From Emticicia sp. BO119 (lineage in GTDB: Bacteria > Bacteroidota > Bacteroidia > Cytophagales > Spirosomataceae), in the NCBI RefSeq assembly GCF_013912375.1, contig NZ_JACETV010000001.1, positions 806,001 to 870,000 on the forward strand: a stretch of DNA of 64,000 nt, read 5' to 3'. The notes beneath the pieces were generated by a model. The model made no database searches. It worked only from the letters and a program-made list of their open reading frames with translations, and was not told the DNA's origin. Positions within the stretch are counted from its first letter, which is position 1. Every line of letters starts with the position of its first letter. A program made the translations under genes and the position numbers. Positions 1-9,756 of the stretch are shown here, piece after piece.

Positions 1-869
1 CAGACTACTCTTCTGGGAGTATTTCCACCTAATTTTCTGGTCAGGTTAATCATTCCTTTGCTTTCAGCCTCAATAAACTCAGTAAAGGTTTCAGGCTTGG
101 GAAGGGTTGCTATAGTCACTTCTGTCCCGACGGGTAAATCGGCTGGTTTTGTTAACAGCCAGTTTCTGATATATTGTGCATCATGGTCTGTTAAATCCGG
201 AGAAGGAGAATCTGGCAGGCTCTCTACTACATCTGGTTTTATCTGCATATTTGATACAACCATGCCTCCGTCAAGAGCTAAAATTCCTTCTGTTGTATTG
301 CCTTCAAGTTTAGGGATCTGCAAAGCCGGGCGGTTCATATCATTTACGTACACACGCATTTGTTGCCCTGAGATAATCATTTTCAGATGATTAGTTTTAT
401 CTGCTTCAAAAAGCGCAGGAGCCTGGTATTCGGGATACATATCCCACATATTTACCCCACCAAGAATAGAAGCATATTGAATACCGTCATTAGCTGTCGG
501 TTTATTAGGCCGGGCTCTTATGTAAAAAATCTCAGTATCATTTTTTTGTGGATTTCCTCTGAAATAAACGGTTGGGGAAGAGCCTAATGTCATAGGTGAA
601 GCTGGTTCAAAATCAAATTCAATAGTGCCGTCTTTAAATACAACGTCTTTGAGCATTACAGCTCCCTGATTTCCCTGTCTGATGCGCATGGCTTTTATGC
701 CATTTTTGTCAAAAAACTCTACTTTACCCTCTTTGAACTCCCATTTTTCAGGACTGAGACTTACTGTGTAGTCGATGGGAACAGGGGATGTGCTTTGTGT
801 TTTGGTTTTATTCTTTTGACCAAAAACCATATTGCTTACCGATAATAGAATTAAGATTAACTTTTTCAT
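1..869 (-). CDS. Secreted LamG/DUF1080-like protein, 3' end cut by window edge
   Basis: I translated this frame by hand because it runs off the left edge. It starts at an ATG at 869 and stays open to base 1. The first 18 residues (MKKLILILLSVSNMVFGQ) are a Sec signal peptide. The following region is beta-rich with phrases such as VYFRGN, FYIRARP and LKMIISGQQMRVYVND, typical of concanavalin-like (LamG or DUF1080-type) sugar-binding or glycosidase domains. A second, more helical part follows near the edge. Function is inferred only at fold level. The nearest gene downstream of its promoter side starts 160 bases away. Confidence 0.7.
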   Translation of the reverse strand, partial: MKKLILILLSVSNMVFGQKNKTKTQSTSPVPIDYTVSLSPEKWEFKEGKVEFFDKNGIKAMRIRQGNQGAVMLKDVVFKDGTIEFDFEPASPMTLGSSPTVYFRGNPQKNDTEIFYIRARPNKPTANDGIQYASILGGVNMWDMYPEYQAPALFEADKTNHLKMIISGQQMRVYVNDMNRPALQIPKLEGNTTEGILALDGGMVVSNMQIKPDVVESLPDSPSPDLTDHDAQYIRNWLLTKPADLPVGTEVTIATLPKPETFTEFIEAESKGMINLTRKLGGNTPRRVV

Positions 870-1035
870 ATTTGCTTTTTTTTACAGCAAATAAATAAAA
901 GTAAAGATTATTTCAGGTGTCCAAAGCAATATCAAGTTTGTTCAAATTGGTGTCAAAACCTTCCAAAACAGAATGATTAATGGTCTTGTTTTGCTTATTG
1001 CTGAATTTAAGGAATATTGTTAAAGGTTTGCTATA

Positions 1036-2754
1036 TCAGGTTCTGGACTTTACTTTTTTAAAGACCAGGTCGTTTTTCGGGTTTCTTAATTGCTTCTCAT
1101 TTATGTTTAGGATAGAGTTGATCTGCGCTTTTACAAAGTCATAGCTACTGAAGAGGTTATCATCGGTTAACACAAATTTTAGCGCATAGTTTGTTACAGG
1201 AGCATCAGGTTCTGAGAAATCTATTGATGGTTTTTCCCCGCTTATATTCCATAATATAAAGTAGTTAAGTTTTTGTTTCTCAAAATTCATTTCAATCTGA
1301 GAAGCTACAAAATTGGTATCAGTATCAAAATGGCAACCTTTGAGCGAGTAATTAAGTAGTTTGCCGTTGTTTTCAAGCATCATATTTTTTTCAGCCATAT
1401 AGGACGGAATTTGTTCCTTAGAGAGTACCATTTTAAAACCAACGGTGTCGGTATTAGTAAAGTCATTCAAATAAGCCTTAATATATGGTTCAAGATTCTG
1501 GATTTTTGTTGCTCTGGTTGCTGAATAATTAAGCAATAAATTAATAGCTGTTTGCCCTTTGGCTTTTATATTTATTACATTTCCCTGAGACAGACAATCT
1601 AAGGTGTCGTCTTGAAAAGTATATGCACCTTTAAGCTCTTTTTTTAGTTTTAAGGGTAGTTTCCGGGTGTTTGGAGGCATTTTTATCTGGTCATTTTCAT
1701 AAATAAAATGTCTCATACGAGGGTCAACGAATACTCTGTCAAAAGTACCCATGGGTTGACTGGCATTACTTAGAAAATAATAGGTTATATGAGTATCGGT
1801 ATAGATACGAATAGTTGAATTAAACCCTCGTTCGGTACTTCCTATTATGTCAATAATGTTTCGGTTATTCAAGGTATAAGGAAAACAACCGTATCCATAA
1901 TTATTATCTTTGGCAATTTTAATATGTCTTGTTGTGAGTTTAACCCAACTTTCGTTGCTGATAATTTCCCCTTTCTGTATTGCTTCTAAAAACAATTTCA
2001 AATCATTTGTGGTAGAGCAAATGGAGCCTCCACCCCAAGTGCGGGCATTGAAATCAGGTCTGTCAGGCCCGCCGTTGTTTTGGATACCACGATAGCCAAT
2101 CGCAACCTGTTCATTCAGAAGTTTTTTATGCCCGTTTGTAAAAGTATGTTTCATCTTCAAGGGCTCAAAAAAGGTTTTTGAAAGATAATCGTAATAATTC
2201 AGGCCTGTAACTTTTTCTATCAGAGCGGCTAATAAGTTATAGCCTGCATTAGAATAGATAAATCTCGTTTTAGGTTTGGCCAACAGTGCTGTATTTAAAA
2301 TTTTATCAATCAGGTCAGACCGGGATATGGCTTGAAAATCGTCAACAATATCTCCACCTCTGATACCAGAGGTATGCGTAAGCAACTGATGTATGGTGAT
2401 ACCAGCTTTGTCTACAGAAACTGAAGGATAATATTGTGAAAGACTATCTTTGAGGTTTAATTTATTGTCTTCGGATAGCTTCATAATAGCGCATGCAGTA
2501 AAAAATTTACTTGCAGAAGCTATTTCAAATATTGTGTTGTCTGTGACTGGAATTTCTTTTTCCCGGTTCGCATAACCGTAATTTCTATTATATAAATTAT
2601 TTCCATTTCTGGTAATGAGTATCTGTCCGGCATTTCCCCAGTCTTCTACTTTATCAAGGTAGGGGTTAATCCGATGATTTAATGAATCATTGGCAAATGT
2701 ATTTAAGGGAAATAGACAGAACAGAATCTGAAGCGTCAAGTAATAGTTTTTCAT
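1036..2754 (-). CDS. Secreted beta-lactamase-family serine hydrolase
   Basis: A 572-residue protein with an N-terminal signal peptide. The class C beta-lactamase/D-alanyl-D-alanine carboxypeptidase fold is shown by SASK at residues 80-83 (catalytic Ser80 and Lys83), the LLTHTSG stretch that commonly follows, and a YSN motif around residue 166. About 200 C-terminal residues form an extra domain of unknown role. Such proteins are esterases or peptidases acting in the periplasm; the substrate cannot be told from sequence. It is a single-gene unit preceded by a hairpin at 2793-2820. Confidence 0.85.
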   Translation of the reverse strand: MKNYYLTLQILFCLFPLNTFANDSLNHRINPYLDKVEDWGNAGQILITRNGNNLYNRNYGYANREKEIPVTDNTIFEIASASKFFTACAIMKLSEDNKLNLKDSLSQYYPSVSVDKAGITIHQLLTHTSGIRGGDIVDDFQAISRSDLIDKILNTALLAKPKTRFIYSNAGYNLLAALIEKVTGLNYYDYLSKTFFEPLKMKHTFTNGHKKLLNEQVAIGYRGIQNNGGPDRPDFNARTWGGGSICSTTNDLKLFLEAIQKGEIISNESWVKLTTRHIKIAKDNNYGYGCFPYTLNNRNIIDIIGSTERGFNSTIRIYTDTHITYYFLSNASQPMGTFDRVFVDPRMRHFIYENDQIKMPPNTRKLPLKLKKELKGAYTFQDDTLDCLSQGNVINIKAKGQTAINLLLNYSATRATKIQNLEPYIKAYLNDFTNTDTVGFKMVLSKEQIPSYMAEKNMMLENNGKLLNYSLKGCHFDTDTNFVASQIEMNFEKQKLNYFILWNISGEKPSIDFSEPDAPVTNYALKFVLTDDNLFSSYDFVKAQINSILNINEKQLRNPKNDLVFKKVKSRT

Positions 2755-2792
2755 AATTTTATAAGAAGCATTAATTGCTATAGCAAAAGTAT

Positions 2793-2820
2793 TGGGTTAT
2801 GGTATTTATACCATAACCCA
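2793..2820. terminator. Perfect 12-bp hairpin, probable terminator
   Basis: TGGGTTATGGTA pairs with TACCATAACCCA around a four-base loop. It lies between the minus-strand gene ending at 3060 and the start of the serine hydrolase at 2754. It may end transcription of the upstream gene, although a long T-run is absent. Confidence 0.5.
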
Positions 2821-2888
2821 TTTAATGGGATTTTGGACATAAGGCTGTTTAAACTTATATAAAACTATACAATTGATGCTTGTTCTTA

Positions 2889-2990
2889 GCCTTACTTTTT
2901 GTCTTGATACAAAAAGTAACAAAAAAATCAAGAAAATTTAAACTCGCTGACGCTCAAACAGTAAATTTTCGGGATAGGCTTCTAAAAAAA
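2889..2990. repeat. Dispersed intergenic hairpin repeat of Bacteroidota type
   Basis: TTACTTTTTGT (2892-2902) and ACAAAAAGTAA (2909-2919) form a perfect 11-bp stem with loop CTTGAT. It is followed by an AAAAAATCAAG tract and an AACTCGCTGACGCTC stretch. I recall this combination as an abundant intergenic repeat in many Bacteroidota genomes. Only one copy is seen here. Confidence 0.5.
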
Positions 2991-3059
2991 AGAAAAGTTT
3001 AAACAGGTTCCATATAAAACCTCTCTTGTACTAATATTTAAGGGGGGTATCTTTATGTC

Positions 3060-3536
3060 TCATTTTTGCCCGACTTTTTTAGCGATATCGTTTGCTAATA
3101 TATTCGGATTTCCCTTGCCTGTGTTAATAAAAGGTAGTAAACTCCCATTCAGGTAGTAATTCCAACCACCAGAGCAATCTTTGAAACATTCAATTTCAGG
3201 TGTCAGGCCAAAATGTTTAAATTGAATTTTTGTCATACCCCCTTCCTCTGAAATTTCGAAACAGACTTTAGTGCCTGTCCATTCGCTTTTGTTTTCTAAA
3301 AAGCTTAGATGACTTTCAGTAACGAGCCAGACTATTTTCTGGTCTGGCATTAATTCTACCAGTTTTTGTCTCGAAAAATGAACATCGGCGAAACGTACTT
3401 CAAATTCATCATTGAGTTGATTTGAGGCACCAGTAAATTCTTCTGACCACCATTTTTTTACATTGTTGATTGATTTGTAGACATCATGAGTAGATTTCTG
3501 TGTCCATAGAGTAATAGCTAAATTCTGATTTTGCAT
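3060..3536 (-). CDS. SRPBCC (AHSA1/START-like) domain protein
   Basis: A 158-residue cytosolic protein. The layout (alternating polar beta strands, [16 protein letters not shown] in the middle, [11 protein letters not shown], then a long C-terminal helix with [15 protein letters not shown]) is typical of the AHSA1 branch of the SRPBCC superfamily, which binds hydrophobic ligands or Hsp90-like partners. The ligand is unknown. It is monocistronic, with about 237 featureless bases upstream. Confidence 0.7.
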   Translation of the reverse strand: MQNQNLAITLWTQKSTHDVYKSINNVKKWWSEEFTGASNQLNDEFEVRFADVHFSRQKLVELMPDQKIVWLVTESHLSFLENKSEWTGTKVCFEISEEGGMTKIQFKHFGLTPEIECFKDCSGGWNYYLNGSLLPFINTGKGNPNILANDIAKKVGQK

Positions 3537-3773
3537 GGTTTTATAAATTGGTTAATAATGGATTTATTAAGCAAAATTAGTAGCTAAAAGTGATATGGAG
3601 AGGGTGTAAAACAGACATTATACAGGGTTGATTCGGACAGTTTGAGACTTGTTTCGTTGAGAGAATAATTCAATTAATTATTAAAGAGTTTCTTTAATCT
3701 GAACCTGCTTTTGGGGATAATTCAGGATAATTAAATAATTGGAATGGTCATTATAGAATTTTACCTTTCAGAA

Positions 3774-4145
3774 CTATGAGTTTGGTTTCTTATACTTTTG
3801 CAGCTGGCTGCTGATTCTGACTAATTCTGGATTATGGATAGATATAGTAATAGGTAATTTATCTCCGGGTTTATATTTTTTATATAATTTATCTGTTATT
3901 TTTATTGCTTTGCTATAGCTTTTACCTCTGAACTTATACTCAATCTCAAAGCCTCTTCCCATTGCAAATACATCAATAATTTTTGCATCAATTTCATACG
4001 GATCACTCAAGATCAGGCTTGTTTTGTAATGATTATATTTATTATTGATCGATTTAAGTGAATAAACCAACAGACTCAATAGCAGAATCATAAAAAAGCC
4101 TACTACAAAAGATAAAATCTGAGAAGAAGATGGTTTAAGTTTCAT
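3774..4145 (-). CDS. Small membrane-anchored protein, function unknown
   Basis: I place the start at the internal ATG (residues MKLKPSSS), because an upstream extension to 4226 has an atypical composition. The N-terminal segment at about residues 9-30 is a clear membrane helix (VVGFFMILLLSLLVY). The rest is a beta-rich domain with GRGFEIEYKFRGKSY and a YKPGDKLPI stretch, resembling domains that tolerate DUF3592-type assignments. No catalytic motif is visible. Confidence 0.55.
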   Translation of the reverse strand: MKLKPSSSQILSFVVGFFMILLLSLLVYSLKSINNKYNHYKTSLILSDPYEIDAKIIDVFAMGRGFEIEYKFRGKSYSKAIKITDKLYKKYKPGDKLPITISIHNPELVRISSQLQKYKKPNS

Positions 4146-4378
4146 CAAATGGAGGGATTTAGTTCTTGAAAATTCAGCTATATTTAACACCCAAAATTTT
4201 GTACCACCATTTTTCTGTGACAGCATTATGCCTATAAATTTCGTCTCTATTAATACACTGCCTATAAACTATTTGCAAAATTTAATGGTTATTTAATCTG
4301 AATTGCCATTTATCTAATGGCAACTCAGTTTCGGCTTTTATCAACAATCTTAACTTATTGACCATAAATTCACACTTT

Positions 4379-5173
4379 ATGCGCATTGAAAATTATTTAG
4401 CTCGAATCAGCTATACGGATTTGCATCAACTAAGCCTTCCAAGCCTTTTTAAACTGCATCAGTTTCACGTTTATAATATACCATTTGAGTGTCTGGATAT
4501 TCATTTAGGTATTCCGATTGAACTGAATGTGGAGTCTATTTACAAAAAAGTAGTTAACTATTTTCGTGGAGGATTTTGTTATGAACTCAACACCTTGTTC
4601 AATTGGTTACTGAATCAGTTAGGTTATGAGGCAAATATTATTTCGGCACAGATTATTAACAATCATGAGCCGGGGCCTGAATATGACCATATGGCTATCT
4701 GGGTAAAGCTTGAGTCTGACTGGCTTTTAGATGTAGGTTATGGAGATTTATTTATTAATCCGATAGAGATAAAACCCGATGTGGTGCAGCACGACGGAGC
4801 CAATTATTTTATGATTAAACAGTTGGAAAATAATAGGTACAGCTTGTTGATGTCGGCTACGGGTACAAACTTTAAAGAAAGGTATGTGTTTAGTCTATCG
4901 GAAGTTGCGATTGAAAAATTTGAGTCTCAAAGTCAACTTAAACAGACTTCGGAGGACTCACATTTTGTAAAGAATCTGATTTGCACCAAACCGACCGAAA
5001 ATGGCAGAAAAACAATTTTCAACGATAAGTTTTTGCAAAGAAATAATGGTGAAAGACATATTTCTACTTTTGAAAGTGAAAGCGATCTGGTAAAGTGCCT
5101 GCGAGAAGAATTTGGCATTGATATTAAAAAATATCAGCAGCGATTGGAAGAAATGTTTCACTTCAGTTTTTAG
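4379..5173 (+). CDS. nat: Arylamine N-acetyltransferase
   Basis: Acetyl-CoA-dependent N-acetyltransferase of aromatic amines and hydrazines, cytosolic. The start is placed at the ATG at 4379 (MRIENYLARI), the usual N-terminus of the family; a TTG seven codons upstream is less likely. The Cys-His-Asp triad is visible: Cys67 in RGGFCYE, His104 in EYDHMAIW and Asp118 in LLDVGYG. At 264 residues it has the normal family length. It is monocistronic and ends at a long inverted repeat shared with the convergent small gene. Confidence 0.9.
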   Translation: MRIENYLARISYTDLHQLSLPSLFKLHQFHVYNIPFECLDIHLGIPIELNVESIYKKVVNYFRGGFCYELNTLFNWLLNQLGYEANIISAQIINNHEPGPEYDHMAIWVKLESDWLLDVGYGDLFINPIEIKPDVVQHDGANYFMIKQLENNRYSLLMSATGTNFKERYVFSLSEVAIEKFESQSQLKQTSEDSHFVKNLICTKPTENGRKTIFNDKFLQRNNGERHISTFESESDLVKCLREEFGIDIKKYQQRLEEMFHFSF

Positions 5174-5183
5174 TAATTGTATT

Positions 5184-5233
5184 ATATCGATTGCTGATTA
5201 ATAAATTTTTATCCAACAATCAGCAATCGATAT
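5184..5233. terminator. Bidirectional terminator, 16-bp perfect stem
   Basis: ATATCGATTGCTGATT (5184-5199) pairs perfectly with its complement at 5218-5233. It sits between the convergent NAT gene and the small membrane gene at 5241-5432, so it can serve both. Confidence 0.75.
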
Positions 5234-5240
5234 GCTATAA

Positions 5241-5432
5241 TTAATTGATTTTTCTTCTCCAGTAAATTACACCACCTAAAAGTAGCAGTAATACTATTAT
5301 ATCTCGGATAATATGAAAGGTTCTGTCTGATGAGATTTCATAGCCACTCGAAAATACGGAGATAGTAAGTGTGAGCTGGATAACTAATGCCAGGATAATT
5401 GCCCACTTAAGTATATTAAGGAAAATTTTCAT
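5241..5432 (-). CDS. Small two-helix membrane protein
   Basis: 63 residues starting MKIFLNILKWAII, with two hydrophobic segments separated by a short polar loop and a basic C-terminus (YWRRKIN). It is clearly related in layout to the next gene (5534-5734), which begins MKIILTILQ. The pair looks like a local duplication. Function unknown. Confidence 0.55.
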   Translation of the reverse strand: MKIFLNILKWAIILALVIQLTLTISVFSSGYEISSDRTFHIIRDIIVLLLLLGGVIYWRRKIN

Positions 5433-5533
5433 GTTAATTTTAATATCTGCAATTCTTAGCAGGATAATATAACCATTGCAAAGTAACGATTTGTAATAGA
5501 AGAAAGATTATTGTAGCCGACTTGAATTTGGTA

Positions 5534-5734
5534 TTAATCTTCTGATTTTTTTCTCCTTTTCAAAAAAAATAGTCCTATTATTACTACAATCAATATAATT
5601 ATATTTATTGAAAAAATATCAGTGGTTTGCTTAGGCATATTATGTCCACTTGCAATAGCCATAAACCACCAAAGCAATTGCATCGCAAGTAAAACAAACG
5701 CAACCGCTTGTAAAATTGTTAGTATGATTTTCAT
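5534..5734 (-). CDS. Small two-helix membrane protein, paralogue of neighbour
   Basis: 66 residues from the ATG at 5734, chosen because MKIILTILQ lines up with the start of the paralogue at 5432; an upstream ATG at 5770 would add 12 unmatched residues. It has two membrane spans and ends in FFLKRRKK. Function unknown. Confidence 0.55.
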   Translation of the reverse strand: MKIILTILQAVAFVLLAMQLLWWFMAIASGHNMPKQTTDIFSINIIILIVVIIGLFFLKRRKKSED

Positions 5735-5797
5735 TGAGAAGAGGTGATTATAGTATCGAATTAAGCACAATTATATTTACAATATCCATAAAATCAA

Positions 5798-5831
5798 AAG
5801 CATTCAGGATTTTCAATAACCCGAATGCTTT
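5798..5831. terminator. Terminator of the GH78 gene
   Basis: AAAGCATTC (5798-5806) pairs with GAATGCTTT (5823-5831). It lies just past the stop of the minus-strand rhamnosidase gene. Confidence 0.6.
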
Positions 5832-5852
5832 AATCATAATCTGAATTGATTC

Positions 5853-8800
5853 TTAATCTTTTATCTCAAATGTATAGTTTCCGCTATTGAGGATAATTCT
5901 GGCCTCACCATTTTCATAATTTATTCTTCTATTTTGTATAAGTGTTTTACCAGTTTCGCTGATTTTATTTAAAGCATTGGCAGGTAAATATAGTGTGGCT
6001 GTCGTATTGGCAGGAATGGTAGTTTTATAAGTCCATTTACCGATCTCTGTTTTCCACTCACTACTTATTCTACCATAAACACTATCATAATATCCTTTAG
6101 CCCATTTCATTTTTTTGTCTGGGTCAGGGATCGGTTTCAATACAAATTGTTTAAAGCCAGCTATATCAGGGCTTCGCTGAATTCCAAGTGAATAATTATA
6201 CATCCATGCAGCAACTGCGCCGAATGAATAATGGTTAAATGAGTTCATACTGTTATTTCCTCCAAAACCATTTTCAACGGTATAAGAGTTGAGACGTTCC
6301 CAGATGGAAGTAGCCCCGTTGACAACCGAGTATAGCCATGATGGATAACTATTCTGTTGAAGTAATCTATATGCTGTTGCACTTTGATTATTCTCAGAAA
6401 GAGCCTGCATGATAGACGCTGTGCCGATAAAACCTGTCATAAGTGAATAGGGGGGACGATCTACTCCGCTATCATCTTTATTAGATCTGGAGATACTTTC
6501 GTTTAGATGCCCGATGGCATATGTTTTGTTTGCTTCATTAAAAATACCTAAAGCTAAAGGAATAGCATAGGAAGCCTGTGTATCAATTACCTGTCCTTTA
6601 TCTGATGGCTGATTAGCGTTACGCTCATTTGGTGGACCCATAAACCCTGTTTTTACACCCGATTTAATAGTTTTGAATGAACCTTTATCAATGTAGACCT
6701 CATTAAAGTGTTTTTTAACGGCATTATGGCTTACCATAAATTCTGCTGCTTCGCTGGTTTTTCCCAAAAGTCGTGCTGTTTTGGCCATTATTTCCAAATC
6801 ATAAGCATAATGAGCCATCCAGAAAAGTGTATTGTCATTTCTGTTACCTTCAGGGCTTAACCAGTCTCCTAAAGGCCCTTCATTAAGAATTCCTTGTTCG
6901 TTTAGTTTTGTTTTCAGAAAAATCATATAATGGTTCATGGCATCATAGTTTTCTTCCAAAATCTTAATATCGCCATACTGTTGGTAAGTTTCCCAGGGTA
7001 CAACTATACCGGCACTACCCCAGAGTGTACCGCCAAAGCCACCACCTACCGGAGCCACATCAGTAAAGCGGCCGCTTTCAGGCTGAATATCACGCATGGC
7101 CAACATATGTCTTCTCAGAAATACATCTGCGTCAGTCAGGTAAGTAGCACTTCTTGAAAATACTGAAATGTCACCAGACCAACCCATACGTTCATTACGG
7201 GCCGGGGTATCAGTAGGTATTGATAAGAAATTGCTCCTTAAAGACCAGGTGATATTCTGCCATAGTTTATTCACTAAATCATTGGAGGTAGAATAGTTTG
7301 AAGAAAGACCTGTTATTGAACTCACTACCATTCCTTTAACTTCATAGATTGGAATCGCCGTATTGATGCCTGTTATTTCTAAATAACGGTAACCATGAAA
7401 AGTAAATCTTGGCTGAATGGTTTCATCTCCTCCTTTTAATAAATATGTGTCAGTTGTAAGAGCAGCTCTGATATTTTCCATCATAATCATTCCTTCATTA
7501 CCTTTATAATCAGGCAAATCAGGGTATTTCACCTCTGCATAGCGCAAAGTTATGAGTTGCCCTTTTTTACCATTTCTGATTTTTATCTGCGGAAAACCTA
7601 CCATATTCTGACCCATATCGTACACAAATACCTTTGGCCGTACTTCTTCCACAGATTTTGCCGTAAGTGTCATTACGATACCGGGATTTTCACCTAACTG
7701 ACCTGTTATTTTTAAATTATTGTAGTTAACAGGAGTTCTTCTGCCAGTCGGATCCGGGTTTTTATCAATATAAGCAGTGCCATCTAAAGGTACTTCAACA
7801 GTTCTTTTCCAGTTTTTATCATCATAGATAGCAGTTGACCAACCTTCAATAGTTTTTTCTTTGGTTGCATCATAAAATTCTCCCTGAAAAAAACTGCCAT
7901 ATCTAATGGGGCCTTCGGTAAATAATTTCCAGTCATTAGTATTTGATGTAATGGTTTGTTTGGTACCATCAGCATATATAATTTCTAATTTGCACAGGAG
8001 GGATTGCCGATCACCAAAAAAATTCCAGTTTTCTCCTGAATAGGTAATATTCCCTGACCACCAGCCTTCGCTCAGCCAAGCGCCTAAGGCGTTAGTTTTA
8101 CCTTCTTGTATATATTTGGTAACATCATAAGTTTGATACATCTGATGTTTATTATACTGTGTTAGTCCTGGATTGAAGTAATCGTTACCGATACGCTTGC
8201 CATTGAGATGCATTTCATAGATACCCCTTGCTGTTACGTATAACCTGGCCCTACTAATGGTCTTTGACGGGGTGACGAAGGTACTCCGTAGCATTGGAGC
8301 TGCGTTACGACTTGGGTCAGCTAATATTAAAGCACCACTATGTATTTTATACTGATTGTTTACGACTGAGAGTTTGTCGCTCCTGAATACTCCATTATAA
8401 GAGTTAATGGTCAGATTTTCAGTAAATAAGGGGTTAGATGGTAATCGATAGTTTCTGATAATCAAATCTGAGAAATAAGCTATCTGATTAGTGTTAGTCT
8501 GAAAACCAATATCTGCCAGCATCGGAAAACTTATATAGTTATTGCCTTTTCCAACAGGATTAAGGTTAATGCCATTGTTACCAAAAGGCGAAGGAGGCTC
8601 ATTGGTTTTTTCTGTAATTTTATTTTTGCCATCAATATAGAAATCAAAAAGCCCAAAATTACACTCTGCTAAAATGTGGTGTTTATCATATTTATTGGTC
8701 TGGTTAATTACGGTCTGTGGAATATCAAGACTTTTAAAAGCCTTTTCTTCACTATCAGTTTTGTCATAGCCCACCCTATAAATATTGAGTTTAGCTAACC

Positions 8801-9461
8801 CATCTGATAAATCAGATACACCAGAAATATCTAATTCGAGTTTGATATAATTTTTATTTCTTTGAGCTTCAACGCCCATCAGATTCAGGTCCTTATTCAT
8901 CAGACGGGCATCATTCCCTCCAAATACAAAAGCCGCTTTGGTACTATTTGAATTTTTGTCTAATTGAATCCCGTATTCAAATTTAAAGACCGAAAGGGCA
9001 TGAGCATAGAGTACCAAATCATCTGTACTACCCCCAATCCACTGGGCACCGCTCCATGCGGAAATATCCGTACTCACCAAGCCGGTTTCAAACCAAGCAG
9101 TTTTAGAAACTACTTCATCGAAATTATTCCAGACAGTCAATCTCCAGGTATAACGGGTTGTAGCTTCTAATGGGGTACCAGCATATACAATACCATGAGA
9201 AATACTGCTATTTATTTTTTTAGAATCCCATACGATCTTGTTTTGAGTGTTAGTTACTACAATCTGATAAGCAGTTTGAAAATAACCACGTCTGGTATCT
9301 AAGGCTTTCATCTGCCAGCTAAAATGAGGTATGCCGACATCAATTCCTAAAGGATTTGACTGATAATCAACTTGTAATTTTTCTAAAGAAATTTTACCAA
9401 ACGACACACTAATACAGAAATGAAGCAGGGTTATGATACAGGATATTTTTTGTTTCACCAT
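5853..9461 (-). CDS. Secreted GH78 alpha-L-rhamnosidase
   Basis: 1202 residues with an N-terminal signal peptide. It opens with the family's usual FSWQMK beta-sandwich region, then an inserted beta-rich segment (about residues 140-350). The Bac_rhamnosid_N-type carbohydrate domain (LYVTARGIYEMHLNGKRIG) follows, and then the alpha/alpha-barrel catalytic part. The barrel has the signature DTPARNERMGWSGD, WGSAGIVVPWETYQQYGD and a late SIWERLNSY stretch. It hydrolyses terminal alpha-L-rhamnose from plant or bacterial glycans, probably in the periplasm or at the surface. It stands alone rather than in a SusCD locus. Confidence 0.9.
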   Translation of the reverse strand: MVKQKISCIITLLHFCISVSFGKISLEKLQVDYQSNPLGIDVGIPHFSWQMKALDTRRGYFQTAYQIVVTNTQNKIVWDSKKINSSISHGIVYAGTPLEATTRYTWRLTVWNNFDEVVSKTAWFETGLVSTDISAWSGAQWIGGSTDDLVLYAHALSVFKFEYGIQLDKNSNSTKAAFVFGGNDARLMNKDLNLMGVEAQRNKNYIKLELDISGVSDLSDGLAKLNIYRVGYDKTDSEEKAFKSLDIPQTVINQTNKYDKHHILAECNFGLFDFYIDGKNKITEKTNEPPSPFGNNGINLNPVGKGNNYISFPMLADIGFQTNTNQIAYFSDLIIRNYRLPSNPLFTENLTINSYNGVFRSDKLSVVNNQYKIHSGALILADPSRNAAPMLRSTFVTPSKTISRARLYVTARGIYEMHLNGKRIGNDYFNPGLTQYNKHQMYQTYDVTKYIQEGKTNALGAWLSEGWWSGNITYSGENWNFFGDRQSLLCKLEIIYADGTKQTITSNTNDWKLFTEGPIRYGSFFQGEFYDATKEKTIEGWSTAIYDDKNWKRTVEVPLDGTAYIDKNPDPTGRRTPVNYNNLKITGQLGENPGIVMTLTAKSVEEVRPKVFVYDMGQNMVGFPQIKIRNGKKGQLITLRYAEVKYPDLPDYKGNEGMIMMENIRAALTTDTYLLKGGDETIQPRFTFHGYRYLEITGINTAIPIYEVKGMVVSSITGLSSNYSTSNDLVNKLWQNITWSLRSNFLSIPTDTPARNERMGWSGDISVFSRSATYLTDADVFLRRHMLAMRDIQPESGRFTDVAPVGGGFGGTLWGSAGIVVPWETYQQYGDIKILEENYDAMNHYMIFLKTKLNEQGILNEGPLGDWLSPEGNRNDNTLFWMAHYAYDLEIMAKTARLLGKTSEAAEFMVSHNAVKKHFNEVYIDKGSFKTIKSGVKTGFMGPPNERNANQPSDKGQVIDTQASYAIPLALGIFNEANKTYAIGHLNESISRSNKDDSGVDRPPYSLMTGFIGTASIMQALSENNQSATAYRLLQQNSYPSWLYSVVNGATSIWERLNSYTVENGFGGNNSMNSFNHYSFGAVAAWMYNYSLGIQRSPDIAGFKQFVLKPIPDPDKKMKWAKGYYDSVYGRISSEWKTEIGKWTYKTTIPANTTATLYLPANALNKISETGKTLIQNRRINYENGEARIILNSGNYTFEIKD

Positions 9462-9630
9462 AATTTAGATTATATAAATAGAATAATAGATTGCAGAGGT
9501 AAATTAAGAGAAAAAAAAGTAAATCTCTTTCATGCAGTTTCCTGTGTGACGATATATAGTGAAATAGTGCATGATGAATTAGTGGATAGAATAGAGGAAT
9601 GAAGAATCTTTTTCAGATATAAGTCTGAAA

Positions 9631-9650
9631 AATCCCCTCAAAAGGGGATT
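9631..9650. terminator. Short GC hairpin
   Basis: AATCCCCT and AGGGGATT are separated by CAAA, giving a perfect 8-bp stem in the 295-base gap (9462-9756) between the divergent rhamnosidase and adhesin genes. That gap otherwise holds no gene. The location suggests a transcriptional stop or a small regulatory hairpin. Confidence 0.4.
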
Positions 9651-9756
9651 GACCCTCATTATACTGATTGACTACTTTTGATAAAGAATAATGCTTAGAA
9701 ATATCTGTGAATTTAAGAAAACCCAAAACAAGTCCTGCCCATGACAGGCAGTAAAT

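Larger units (their letters stand above)
2755..3059. other. Intergenic region with hairpin and dispersed repeat
   Basis: No gene seen in these 305 bases. They hold a perfect hairpin at 2793-2820 and a dispersed-type repeat starting at 2892, both listed separately. The rest is AT-rich sequence without a recognisable reading frame. Confidence 0.6.
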